DNA of 64,000 nucleotides from JBGSPQ01 sp964346765 (GTDB taxonomy: Bacteria > Patescibacteriota > Gracilibacteria > UBA1369): the NCBI GenBank assembly GCA_964346765.1, contig CAYFWB010000006.1, positions 45,417 to 109,416 on the forward strand, read 5' to 3'. Position numbers and translations under genes: made by a program. The notes under the pieces were generated by a model. It did not search any database. It was given only the letters and a program-made list of their open reading frames with translations, and was not told the DNA's origin. Shown one piece after another: positions 33,637-40,898 of the stretch; within the stretch, counting starts at the first letter, position 1; the number at the start of each line of letters is the position of its first letter.

Positions 33637-34326
33637 ATGGCTAAAAAAACATCTAAAACATCGGAGGAACAGAAAGGCGGAGGCGGCGCGTTGTTACTTT
33701 CGATGGCGTTGGGGGCGGCACTGGCCGCCGGAGCCGGTTATTATGCCACTCATAAAGAGGATGTCGATAAAGAAGCTAAAAAAAGAATCGATGAGCTGGC
33801 AAAAACTTATAAAGAAACCCGTGCGCAAATTGAACCTAAAGTTCGTGAAGTCTGGGGGACCGTTTCCAAGGAATCGGTGGAAAGATACATGGATTTAAGA
33901 GGAACAATTCTTCACGCGATAGAAGATGAAAAGGTCCAAAACGCGGGTGTTTTGTTTAGGGAAAATTATGAATCGATTGTGGAAAATGTTGTACAGCAGG
34001 CAAAAAAATCGGGCATATTAGATGCAAAAATGCAAAAGAAGCTGGAAAAACTTTTTAAGATGGATTGGGAGAAAGTAAGAGAGACAGTAATGAACGGTGC
34101 CGAAGTAGCATCGAGTATGGCAAAAAAGGGGATGAAAAAGGCCACTAAAGAAGTAAAGAAAACAAGTAAACAGGTAAAAGCGAAAAGATCTGTTAAGAAG
34201 GCGGCCAGCAAAGTCAAACCGGTGGCAAAAAAAGCCACTTCAAAGGCAAAGAAGACTGCTTCAAAAGATCGCAAAACAGCCGGTTCGGCCAAAAAAACTG
34301 TCAAAAAATCGACAAAGAAAAAATAG
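33637..34326 (+). CDS. Membrane-anchored protein with histone H1-like tail
   Basis: A 229-residue protein in three parts. Residues 18-37 are a hydrophobic, Gly/Ala-rich span (GALLLSMALGAALAAGAGYY) like that of YtxH-type proteins. Residues 40-155 are a charged helical region (KKRIDELAKTYKETRAQIEP). Residues 156-229 are extremely rich in Lys and Ala with repeated KKA, KKT and SKAKK motifs, very similar in composition to the histone H1 C-terminal tail and to bacterial AlgP/HupB-like tails, and would bind DNA or another polyanion. With a short N-terminus of mostly polar residues, the tail is probably cytoplasmic, which could tether the nucleoid to the membrane. That function is inferred. Confidence 0.7.
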   Translation: MAKKTSKTSEEQKGGGGALLLSMALGAALAAGAGYYATHKEDVDKEAKKRIDELAKTYKETRAQIEPKVREVWGTVSKESVERYMDLRGTILHAIEDEKVQNAGVLFRENYESIVENVVQQAKKSGILDAKMQKKLEKLFKMDWEKVRETVMNGAEVASSMAKKGMKKATKEVKKTSKQVKAKRSVKKAASKVKPVAKKATSKAKKTASKDRKTAGSAKKTVKKSTKKK

Positions 34327-34366
34327 TCAATTGATGGTGGGGCGTTGGCGGTTATATAAGCGCTGT

Positions 34367-34651
34367 TTATGAAGCCAGCGCCTGTTGTATGATTTCCGTT
34401 AGATCTGAAGGGATGATGCCTACAAAAGCACCGTTATTTTTAGCCAGCGCCGCTTCTATTCTGGCGGTTATTTCACCGGAAGAGGTTTGTTTGTGAAGGC
34501 TTTTTAAATTGTGTTCAATGTGCGTGATGGCTTCTTCGGGATGCAGGAAAAAGTCGCCGCTGATCTGGATGTCACTGATGTATTCGTCGGCCAAAATTTT
34601 GACGCGCACAAGCTTGCCTCCCTGTACTTTTTTTGACGCCTGATAAATCAT
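34367..34651 (-). CDS. Lipoate-protein ligase accessory (C-terminal) subunit
   Basis: A 94-residue protein corresponding to the separate C-terminal domain of lipoate-protein ligase. The family block KLVRVKILADEYISDIQISG followed by DFFLHPEEAITHIEHNL is clear. In some archaea and bacteria this domain is encoded separately (LplB) and is needed, with LplA, to adenylate free lipoate. It is divergent from the catalytic subunit gene at 34723 with only 71 bases between, so both promoters share that space. The target is the lipoyl domain of the E2 encoded at 35637. Confidence 0.82.
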   Translation of the reverse strand: MIYQASKKVQGGKLVRVKILADEYISDIQISGDFFLHPEEAITHIEHNLKSLHKQTSSGEITARIEAALAKNNGAFVGIIPSDLTEIIQQALAS

Positions 34652-34722
34652 GAACCGAGTATATATGATATTGCTTTAGTCGGCAAAAAATGGTTTTCTT
34701 GGGTGGAAGTTAAGTTTTATTA

Positions 34723-35511
34723 ATGTCTATTTGGAGGGTCGTTGGGCTGGAAACGCGTGACGCTTATGAAAACATGGCTATTGATGAAGCGGTGAGTGAA
34801 ATGATGGCGAGCAAGGAAGCTCCGCCCACCATCCGCCTTTACAGGTGGAGCCCCAGCGCTGTTTCCGTGGGTTATTTTCAGAGTCTGCATGACGAGGTTA
34901 GTGTGGAAGCTTGTGAAAAAGCGGGGGTTGATTTTGTGCGCAGGAGGACGGGAGGTGGCGCTGTCTTTCACGATTATGAAGGTGAACTTACTTATAGCGT
35001 AATTGCTCCGGAATCAATGTTTTCAAAAGGAATTATTGATTCTTATCATGTTATTTGCGGGTGGATTATGAATGGACTGGGGAAGATTGGTATTGAAACT
35101 GAATTTAAACCGATTAACGATATTGTGATGGCCGAAAACGCGGCAACAAATGACGGTGAATTTGTAGGCGGTAAAAAAATTTCGGGTAACGCGCAGACTA
35201 GAAGAGGCGGTGTTTTACTGCAACACGGGACTATTTTGTATAAAGTGGATGTAAAAAAAATGTTCAATTTATTAACTGTGGGTCGGGATAAGGTTTCGGA
35301 CAAAATGATAGCGGCAATGGAAGACAGGGTGACCTCTATCAGTAAGCTGAGGCCGGAAATTGGCTTTCAGGAAATGTATGAAGCTGTGGCTGAGGGGCTC
35401 ACAGATAATAAAAAATGGGAACCGGGGGAATGGACTTTACAGGAAATGATGCGCGCGCAGGAACTGGCCGAAAAAAAATATTCAACAAAGGATTGGAAGG
35501 AAATGAGATAA
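34723..35511 (+). CDS. lplA: Lipoate-protein ligase, catalytic subunit
   Basis: A 262-residue member of the biotin/lipoate A/B ligase family. WRVVGLETRDAYENMAIDEA is the usual start, RRRTGGGAVFHDYEGELTYS the substrate-binding loop, and GGKKISGNAQTRRGGVLLQH contains the catalytic Lys and the GNAQ motif. The C-terminal accessory domain of one-piece LplA is absent, matching the separate small subunit encoded divergently at 34367. The pair would attach exogenous lipoate to E2. Octanoyl transfer for the lipoyl synthase pathway (LipM-like) is an alternative. Its stop converges on E2, with two hairpin repeats between. Confidence 0.9.
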   Translation: MSIWRVVGLETRDAYENMAIDEAVSEMMASKEAPPTIRLYRWSPSAVSVGYFQSLHDEVSVEACEKAGVDFVRRRTGGGAVFHDYEGELTYSVIAPESMFSKGIIDSYHVICGWIMNGLGKIGIETEFKPINDIVMAENAATNDGEFVGGKKISGNAQTRRGGVLLQHGTILYKVDVKKMFNLLTVGRDKVSDKMIAAMEDRVTSISKLRPEIGFQEMYEAVAEGLTDNKKWEPGEWTLQEMMRAQELAEKKYSTKDWKEMR

Positions 35512-35516
35512 ATCTT

Positions 35517-35545
35517 CCCACCTTAAAGGTAACCTTTAAGGTGGG
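35517..35545. repeat. Hairpin repeat, CCTTAAAGG family (unit 1)
   Basis: Arms CCCACCTTAAAGGT and ACCTTTAAGGTGGG are perfect complements around one base. It lies six bases after the lplA stop. It is the same core as the unit at 35602 and belongs to the dispersed family at 38619, 44120 and 47891. It probably acts as a terminator between convergent genes. Confidence 0.8.
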
Positions 35546-35601
35546 GTTGAGGGTTTTGCACTTTTGTGTTCTTTGATGTGCATAAACTTCATGCCTAATT
35601 T

Positions 35602-35630
35602 CCCACCTTAAAGGTAACCTTTAAGGTGGG
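35602..35630. repeat. Hairpin repeat, CCTTAAAGG family (unit 2)
   Basis: Identical in its 29 bases to the unit at 35517. It ends six bases before the stop codon of the convergent E2 gene. The two units thus cap both genes. Confidence 0.8.
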
Positions 35631-35636
35631 GGTATT

Positions 35637-36971
35637 TTATTTTTCTTCAACCAAAAGTAATCCGGGATATTCCAGGTGTTCTTTTAATGTGACTGTGAAG
35701 CGGGCGGCCTCTGCGCCGTCCAGAATGCGATGATCAAACGCAACGGAAAGCGGGAGCATCTTACGGACTACCACTTTGCCGTCTTTTGCCACGGGCATGT
35801 CCTGAATCATGCCGGTGCCCAAAATCGCGGCTTCGGGATAACGGATTACGGGGGTTGCAAACCAGCCGCTACCTGCTGACCCGATGTTGGTGATCGTGAA
35901 TGATCCGCCCTTCATGTCCATTGGGTTGATTTTTTTTTCACGTGCTTTTTCTGCCAGGGTGACAATTTCTTTGGCTAAATCGATTACCGACTTTTTGTCG
36001 GCGCCTTTGATCACCGGCACCATTAAGCCGTCTTCGGTATCAACTGCGATTCCAATGTTGTAGTATTTCTTCAAAATAATAACTCCTTCTTCTTCGTTTA
36101 GTTCCGCGTTCAAATATGGGTGTTTCGTTAGGGCGGCTGTCACAGCTTTAACGAAGAACGGGAGAAAGGTAAGTTTTGTTCCCGCTTTTTTTGCCGCGGC
36201 TTTTTCTTTTTCCCGCAGTTCCCAGAGTTCAGTTACATCGGCCATGTCGGTGTGGGTAACATGTGGAATTGTATACATCGATTTAACCATGTGTTCACCC
36301 ACAGATTTTCTGATTCCGGAATATGGCGCACGGTCGATATATCCAAAAAAATCGAATTTTTTAACCTGTTTAAGTCCGGATTTGACCACTCCAATTCCTT
36401 TGGTTTTTTGGGAGGAGGCGGTTTGGGACTCTTCCGATACTTTTTCTGGTTTTGTTTCAGCGGGTGTTTTTTCTGTTTCAGCCTTAGCTTCCGGAGATGC
36501 TGGATTTTCCCCCGTGTCTGCCGGAGCCGGCTCGCTTTTTTGCTCTTGCTGCTTGGCAAATACAGCTCCGGACGCGTTCATGCCGGGTGCTTTCATCACT
36601 TCGGGTGCTGTTGTTTCCAGTGATCCGACCACACCTGTACTTTCCCGCTTTTCTTCAGTTTTTTCTTGTTTTTGCGATTCATCTTTTTGGGCGGATTCGG
36701 CAGTGGGCTTTTCTTCTCCGCCCTGCTCTTCGGATTCGATTTCCAGTATAGCCAAGACTTCACCGACTTTGATGACGTCTCCTTCTTGATGGGTAATCTT
36801 TACAACTTTGCCTGATTTGGGGGAGGGTATTTCAACTATGGCTTTGTCGGTCTCAACTTCGGTCAGCGGATGGTCGGCTTTTACTTCGTCTCCTTCCTGA
36901 ACCAGCCATTTTACGATTTTACCTTCGTGAATGCCTTCTCCAACGTCCGGAAATGTAAACTCGTATGCCAT
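35637..36971 (-). CDS. 2-oxoacid dehydrogenase E2 (dihydrolipoamide acyltransferase)
   Basis: A 444-residue E2. Residues 1-80 are a single lipoyl domain with Lys43 in EVETDKAIVEIPSP, where lipoate is attached. Residues 85-210 are a Pro/Ala/Glu/Lys-rich linker. The catalytic acyltransferase domain runs from about 215 (APYSGIRKSVGEHMVKSMYT) to the end, with the active-site HRILDG in VAFDHRILDGAEAARF. It transfers the acyl group from lipoate to CoA. I cannot find a normal peripheral-subunit-binding domain in the linker; a short APGMNASGAVFAKQQ stretch stands there instead. It lies on the same strand as E1, but 1.7 kb away, with plus-strand genes and a transposase relic between. Confidence 0.93.
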   Translation of the reverse strand: MAYEFTFPDVGEGIHEGKIVKWLVQEGDEVKADHPLTEVETDKAIVEIPSPKSGKVVKITHQEGDVIKVGEVLAILEIESEEQGGEEKPTAESAQKDESQKQEKTEEKRESTGVVGSLETTAPEVMKAPGMNASGAVFAKQQEQKSEPAPADTGENPASPEAKAETEKTPAETKPEKVSEESQTASSQKTKGIGVVKSGLKQVKKFDFFGYIDRAPYSGIRKSVGEHMVKSMYTIPHVTHTDMADVTELWELREKEKAAAKKAGTKLTFLPFFVKAVTAALTKHPYLNAELNEEEGVIILKKYYNIGIAVDTEDGLMVPVIKGADKKSVIDLAKEIVTLAEKAREKKINPMDMKGGSFTITNIGSAGSGWFATPVIRYPEAAILGTGMIQDMPVAKDGKVVVRKMLPLSVAFDHRILDGAEAARFTVTLKEHLEYPGLLLVEEK

Positions 36972-37078
36972 TTTATTATTGTTAGGTCTAAACTTACGCG
37001 GTTATGATAGCATCCGGTCTGCATAATTGCACGTTGGGTTGATTGATAGTAATATTTCCCCAAATATAAATTGTTCAT

Positions 37079-37552
37079 ATGAAGGATCTGAAAAAGCACA
37101 TTAAAAAATTTTTGCTTTATTATTTTTTATTGTCTATCGCCACGGTGATTATTTTGGGCATGATAATCGCAATTCCCTTTTTGGAGGCGGGGCAGCCGGT
37201 ACAAAAAGCGCACGATTTTATGGATCAAATAGAGAAAGGGAATTTTGAAGAAGCGTATTATTTGACTTCATATCTGTTTAGAGACAATGTGACTCTGGCT
37301 GAAATGGAAGAATATTTGAGAGAAAACCCTGCTATGATGAACGAAGGTAAATTGTCTTTTTATACCAAACAGGTCAAAGACGGATTTGCTAAACTGGGCG
37401 GACATAAAGTTACGGATGCCGAGATAGAGCAGGTGAATGTTCAGCTTATTTTCAAAGAAAATCAGTGGGAAGTTTTGGGTTTTGACAATGAAGATCCGTT
37501 AATTATTGATGACAGGACAAAATCGGATATTATTTATTATCATTTTAAATAA
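37079..37552 (+). CDS. Single-span membrane protein with NTF2/DUF4878-like domain
   Basis: A 157-residue protein. A basic N-terminus precedes one span, FLLYYFLLSIATVIILGMII, and an extracytoplasmic domain begins with QPVQKAHDFMDQIEKGNFEE. Its helix-then-sheet pattern, ending VQLIFKENQWEVLGFD, resembles NTF2-fold DUF4878/DUF4864-type proteins. This is a fold-level guess, not a firm family call. It starts a run of three plus-strand genes between E2 and E1. The third (37701) may be related, having the same kind of EWKVINI ending. Confidence 0.65.
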   Translation: MKDLKKHIKKFLLYYFLLSIATVIILGMIIAIPFLEAGQPVQKAHDFMDQIEKGNFEEAYYLTSYLFRDNVTLAEMEEYLRENPAMMNEGKLSFYTKQVKDGFAKLGGHKVTDAEIEQVNVQLIFKENQWEVLGFDNEDPLIIDDRTKSDIIYYHFK

Positions 37553-37556
37553 ACGC

Positions 37557-37691
37557 ATGCCGAATTTAAATTACACGGAACCGATTAAACCTTTGCCGGA
37601 AACCAGGGACAAGGGAAATGTATTGGGGGCGACGATGGCAAAACCACTGAACTTTTTCAAAAAAGATTGCCGCGCTTGCGGCGTGGATTAA
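37557..37691 (+). CDS. Small protein with C-terminal CxxC, hypothetical
   Basis: A 44-residue protein starting MPNLNYTEPIKPLPETRDKG and ending FFKKDCRACGVD. It starts 4 bases after the preceding stop and 9 before the next gene, so it sits well in an operon. The CRAC pair could bind metal or form a disulfide. No family recognised. Confidence 0.45.
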   Translation: MPNLNYTEPIKPLPETRDKGNVLGATMAKPLNFFKKDCRACGVD

Positions 37692-37700
37692 GGATTTAAA

Positions 37701-37943
37701 ATGATTACTGACGAGGAAGCGTTTGAAATGTTTTTGGATCGATTTCTGATTTTAACAAAAGTAAGTGGTGTAAGTTTTAATTCGGTTAGGATTAGCGGTG
37801 ATTACGGTACGACGCGGGGCACGATCAGGACGCGCGATGGATCGAGAATGCCGATTATGCTCCAATATGTGAAAGAAGGTGATGAGTGGAAGGTGATTAA
37901 TATTAAATTGAATCCACCGGTGGAGAAAGAGGCTGGCGATTAA
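37701..37943 (+). CDS. Small soluble hypothetical protein
   Basis: An 80-residue protein, MITDEEAFEMFLDRFLILTK, then beta-rich sequence with GTTRGTIRTRDGSRMPIMLQ and GDEWKVINIKL. The pattern looks like the C-terminal half of an NTF2-like fold, so it may be related to the protein at 37079. There is no signal or membrane span. It closes the short three-gene operon; the transposase relic starts right after. Confidence 0.55.
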   Translation: MITDEEAFEMFLDRFLILTKVSGVSFNSVRISGDYGTTRGTIRTRDGSRMPIMLQYVKEGDEWKVINIKLNPPVEKEAGD

Positions 37944-37948
37944 CTCGA

Positions 37949-38205
37949 GCGGAAATGGAAAAGGGTATTTTAGGGCGATCAGGTTTGAGTTATATTCAAG
38001 ATGGCCGAAAACAAGTCTCAAGGCATATTTCGAAGAAGCGGTCAGATTGATTGTGAAGATTCGCAAACGTACAGGCAGGGGCGCGGAGCATATTTGGTTT
38101 ATTTTACGTGATAAATATGGGATTTATGTATCCGTTACGGGTGTGTACAAGGTGTTGAAGAGGGAGGGATTGATCAAGCGACGGAAAGGTCGGAAAAACC
38201 TTTAA
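37949..38205 (+). pseudogene. Transposase fragment, IS481-like
   Basis: An open stretch without a start codon that reads FELYSRWPKTSLKAYFEEAV, then RLIVKIRKRTGRGAEHIWFI and KYGIYVSVTGVYKVLKREGL before a TAA at 38203-38205. This matches the second helix-turn-helix region of IS481/IS3-group transposases. The first HTH is missing and the catalytic DDE part does not follow, so only a remnant remains. No terminal inverted repeats were found. The insertion separates E2 from E1-beta/E1-alpha together with the three small genes. Confidence 0.6.
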
Positions 38206-38306
38206 TGCATTATGAAGCACCTAAACACATCCGTTTACGCTTCAATGCAAGCTCTATGGTTATCAGCACCGGATGATTCCTCCCGCTTATCACCGAGCCA
38301 ATTTTT

Positions 38307-38528
38307 ATGTTGAACAAACACCGGATCGATCAAGAAGAAGTATATCAACAAAAACGGTTTGAATCGCTCATTGAATTGAATAAACTAAACTTGAAGACAC
38401 TGAAATATTTTAACGAAAAAAGGGTGCAAAAAAAACAAACATTTTATGCCTCCACTCAAAACATTTACGCAATCCTGAAATACCAGTTAACAAAACAAAA
38501 ACTTAACTACAGTGTGCTAAATGTCTGA
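38307..38528 (+). pseudogene. Uncertain 73-residue frame, possible transposase C-terminal remnant
   Basis: This frame reads RFESLIELNKLNLKTLKYFN and EKRVQKKQTFYASTQN, weakly like the end of IS481-type integrase cores (FYNxKRxHxSLxxxTP). With the fragment at 37949 it may be the other end of one deleted element. The piece between them (38206-38306) shows nothing I can assign. It could also be an unrelated small gene or chance. Confidence 0.25.
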
Positions 38529-38618
38529 AACTACTACAATAATTGGAAAAGATGTCTGTGAAATCGAGTGGCAACGGGAAAGGATATTCAAAAGCAGAAT
38601 GATACTGTGCCGATTAAT

Positions 38619-38678
38619 TGACCTTAAAGGAGCTTCGCGCCAATCTCATACCTTAAAGGAGCTGCGCGCCTTTAAGGT
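38619..38678. repeat. Hairpin repeat, CCTTAAAGG family (half-unit plus full unit)
   Basis: A half-unit (ACCTTAAAGG then AGCTTCGCGCC, from 38621) is followed by a full hairpin at 38650-38678: ACCTTAAAGG, AGCTGCGCG, CCTTTAAGGT. It lies 10 bases before the E1-beta stop on the convergent side and probably terminates that transcript. Confidence 0.75.
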
Positions 38679-38687
38679 GAGGGGGCT

Positions 38688-39668
38688 TTATTGAAGTGTT
38701 TCCTTTATTGCTAAGTGGACGCGGTTTTCGTTTGGCATGTAGAGGTCTTCTCTGCGGAGGAGCGGCATGATGATGTCGAAGCCGGTGACGCGTTTTACGG
38801 GAGCTTTTAACGTTTGGAAGAGGTTTTCCGATATGAAGGCGGAGATTTCGCCGCCGGGGCCGAAGGATCCGGCGGCTTCATGTGCGATTATGGCGCGTCC
38901 GGTCTTTTTGACCGCGTTTATCACAGCTTCTCTGTCGTACGGGGAAATGGTTCTTAGATCTAATATTTCACATGAGATGCCGTCTTTTTGGGCTAACTGA
39001 GATGCCTCCCAGCATTCTCTTACCATTGCCCCCCAGGCTATTAAAGTTACGTCTTTGCCTTCTTGTATTGTGGCGGCTTTACCGATTGGTATGAAATATT
39101 CTTCTTCGGGTACTTCTTGTTTGATGGCTCTGTATAAGCGTTTTGGTTCCATGAAAATTACGGGATCAGGGTCGCGGATGGCGGCTGTTAAAAGTCCCTT
39201 TGCATCAAAAGGTGATGAGGGTATGATGACTTTTAATCCTTGGATGTGTGAATAGATTGCCTCTAAAGATTCGGAATGATGTTCGAGCGCTTTAATGCCG
39301 CCTCCGTATGGCATCCTTACTACCATGGGAACCGTAAATCTTCCACGTGAACGGTTTCTTAATCTGGCCGCGTGGCATACCATTTGTGAAAATCCTTCAA
39401 AGAAAAATCCGGAAAACTGCATTTCCACAACCGGTTTCATGCCGTTTACCGCTAATCCAATGGCCGTTCCGGAAATGCCGGCTTCTGAAAGTGGTGAGTC
39501 GAAACATCTATCTTCACCAAATTCTTTTTGCAGTCCTTCGGTGACACGGAATACACCGCCTTCGTAACCCACGTCTTCGCCGTATAGAATGACGGAGGGG
39601 TCGCGTTGCATTTCTTGTTTGAGGGCCATATTGACGGCCCGGACCATGGTTAGTACTTGATTCGACAT
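38688..39668 (-). CDS. 2-oxoacid (pyruvate) dehydrogenase E1 beta
   Basis: A 326-residue E1-beta. It begins MSNQVLTMVRAVNMALKQEM and has the typical GEDVGYEGGVFRVTEGLQKE, FDSPLSEAGISGTAIGLAVN with the Glu that activates thiamine diphosphate, and RMPYGGGIKALEHHSESLEA. The C-terminal transketolase domain includes DLRTISPYDREAV and GRAIIAHEAAGSFGPGGEI. It forms the alpha2-beta2 E1 with the gene directly upstream, whose stop codon adjoins this ATG without a gap. Whether the substrate is pyruvate or a branched 2-oxoacid cannot be fixed from sequence; the general set of genes favours pyruvate. Confidence 0.94.
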   Translation of the reverse strand: MSNQVLTMVRAVNMALKQEMQRDPSVILYGEDVGYEGGVFRVTEGLQKEFGEDRCFDSPLSEAGISGTAIGLAVNGMKPVVEMQFSGFFFEGFSQMVCHAARLRNRSRGRFTVPMVVRMPYGGGIKALEHHSESLEAIYSHIQGLKVIIPSSPFDAKGLLTAAIRDPDPVIFMEPKRLYRAIKQEVPEEEYFIPIGKAATIQEGKDVTLIAWGAMVRECWEASQLAQKDGISCEILDLRTISPYDREAVINAVKKTGRAIIAHEAAGSFGPGGEISAFISENLFQTLKAPVKRVTGFDIIMPLLRREDLYMPNENRVHLAIKETLQ

Positions 39669-40742
39669 CTAGGTTAGGTATTGTTTTAGTTGTTGTTTTT
39701 GTTGTTTGAGATGTTCGGTATTTTCCGCGTATTGGTAATCGAAAATGTCGTCGGCGGTTTGTTCGGGGGCGGATTCAACTTCTTCAGTTATTTTGTCCAC
39801 TTTCGCTAACAGCTCTTCCTGCAATTTTTCTTCGTATTTTTTGTCCCAGAGTTCTTTTTTCTCTAAATACTTTTGCAGTCTTAAAAAGGGTTCTTTGGTT
39901 CTCCATTCTTCTACTTCTTCTTTTGTTCTGTATTTGGTGGCGTCGTCGGAAGTTGTATGGTCGGAAAGTCTGTAAGTATATGCTTCAATTAAGGTCGGCC
40001 CTTTACCGGCGCGGGCTCTTTCAACCGCTTCTTTGGTTACGGCATACATTGCAAAGAGGTCGTTGCCGTCTACAAGGACGCCGGGGAAATCGTAGGCAAT
40101 GGCTTTTTGGGCTATTGTTTCGGCGGCGGTTTGTTTTTTTCTGGGTGTGGATATTGCGTATTGGTTATTCTGGCAGATGAAAACCGTTGGGGTTTTAAAA
40201 ACACCCGCAAAGTTCATGGCTTCGTGAAAGTCTCCTTCCGATGTGGCACCGTCACCAAAATAGGTTAAGGCAACTGTTTGTTCCTTGCGCATTTTAGCGG
40301 CCCATGAAATTCCGACAGCATGGAGCATCTGGCTTCCAACAGGAATTGACGGAGGAAGCACGTTTACATCTTTTGGCGGTGATCCGCCGCTTTCGTTGCC
40401 TTTCCAATAGAGGAAAAATTTTTCCACCGGGTAGCCGTGCGCGCACATGGCGGCGATTTCACGAAAAGCCGGCACTATCCAGTCGGTTTTTTCTATGGCG
40501 AACTCGGAACCGATTTGAGCGGCTTCCTGCCCTTCTATGCTGGCAAATGTTCCCATACGGCCGGACCGTTGCATCTTTAACATTCTTCTGTCGCACATGC
40601 GGTAAAAAACCATTTGCTCATATAGCTTTTTGACCACTTCGGGAGCGATCTCTTTTGGTATCAGGTCTTCTTTGTGATTGCCCGCCGGGTCCAAAATCTG
40701 AACCATTTGTTTTTTGAGCGGGTCGTATTTGTCTAGGTACAT
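39669..40742 (-). CDS. 2-oxoacid (pyruvate) dehydrogenase E1 alpha
   Basis: A 357-residue E1-alpha starting at 40742 (MYLDKYDPLKKQMVQIL). An ATG 39 bases upstream would extend into the structured leader and adds no family sequence. The thiamine diphosphate motif GDGATSEGDFHEAMNFAGVF to CQNNQYAIS is complete, and YRLSDHTTSDDATKYR is the phosphorylation-loop region. With E1-beta it decarboxylates the 2-oxoacid and passes the acyl group to the lipoyl arm of E2. Its N-terminal quarter has a broken duplicate at 25064. The leader in front (40754-40830) is strongly structured. Confidence 0.93.
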   Translation of the reverse strand: MYLDKYDPLKKQMVQILDPAGNHKEDLIPKEIAPEVVKKLYEQMVFYRMCDRRMLKMQRSGRMGTFASIEGQEAAQIGSEFAIEKTDWIVPAFREIAAMCAHGYPVEKFFLYWKGNESGGSPPKDVNVLPPSIPVGSQMLHAVGISWAAKMRKEQTVALTYFGDGATSEGDFHEAMNFAGVFKTPTVFICQNNQYAISTPRKKQTAAETIAQKAIAYDFPGVLVDGNDLFAMYAVTKEAVERARAGKGPTLIEAYTYRLSDHTTSDDATKYRTKEEVEEWRTKEPFLRLQKYLEKKELWDKKYEEKLQEELLAKVDKITEEVESAPEQTADDIFDYQYAENTEHLKQQKQQLKQYLT

Positions 40743-40753
40743 AGTTTTGCAGT

Positions 40754-40830
40754 TGCGATGTCTTGTGTCTTCTGAACACAACCGGGGCTACGGGTTCCCT
40801 GCTTGTGTGAAGGGGACACAAGCCATCGCA
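40754..40830 (-). promoter_or_regulatory. Structured leader of the E1 operon with alternative pairings
   Basis: Read on the minus strand, an outer 7-base stem TGCGATG/CATCGCA (40824-40830 and 40754-40760) encloses four mutually complementary boxes: CTTGTGT, ACACAAG, TTGTGT and ACACAAG. Neighbouring boxes give two hairpins with 7-base loops. First-with-last and second-with-third pairing gives one long rod. The element ends 11 bases before the E1-alpha ATG, so it lies in the untranslated leader or at its edge. A switch-like control element is an inference; a mobile-element end or dyad operator is also possible. It is not a tRNA: no D arm and no normal anticodon or T loop. Confidence 0.55.
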
Positions 40831-40898
40831 CTCAGTATCAAATAAGTTTTACTTGATTGTCAAATTGACTTTACATTACAGAATATAGGCATAATTGG

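Noticed and set aside
36244..36789. Open frame antisense to the E2 linker
   Set aside because: The Ser/Phe/Cys-rich product is the complement of the Pro/Ala/Glu/Lys-rich linker; E2 is unmistakable on the other strand.
38521..38694. 57-codon frame running through the hairpin repeat into the E1-beta end
   Set aside because: It crosses two repeat units and overlaps the convergent gene; there is no sign of coding use.
40754..40830. tRNA-like cloverleaf with a 7-base outer stem and two 7-base loops
   Set aside because: There is no D arm, the loops lack the anticodon-loop U33 and T-loop patterns, and the hairpin stems are 6-7 bases long with the same sequence, so a repeat-built leader fits better.
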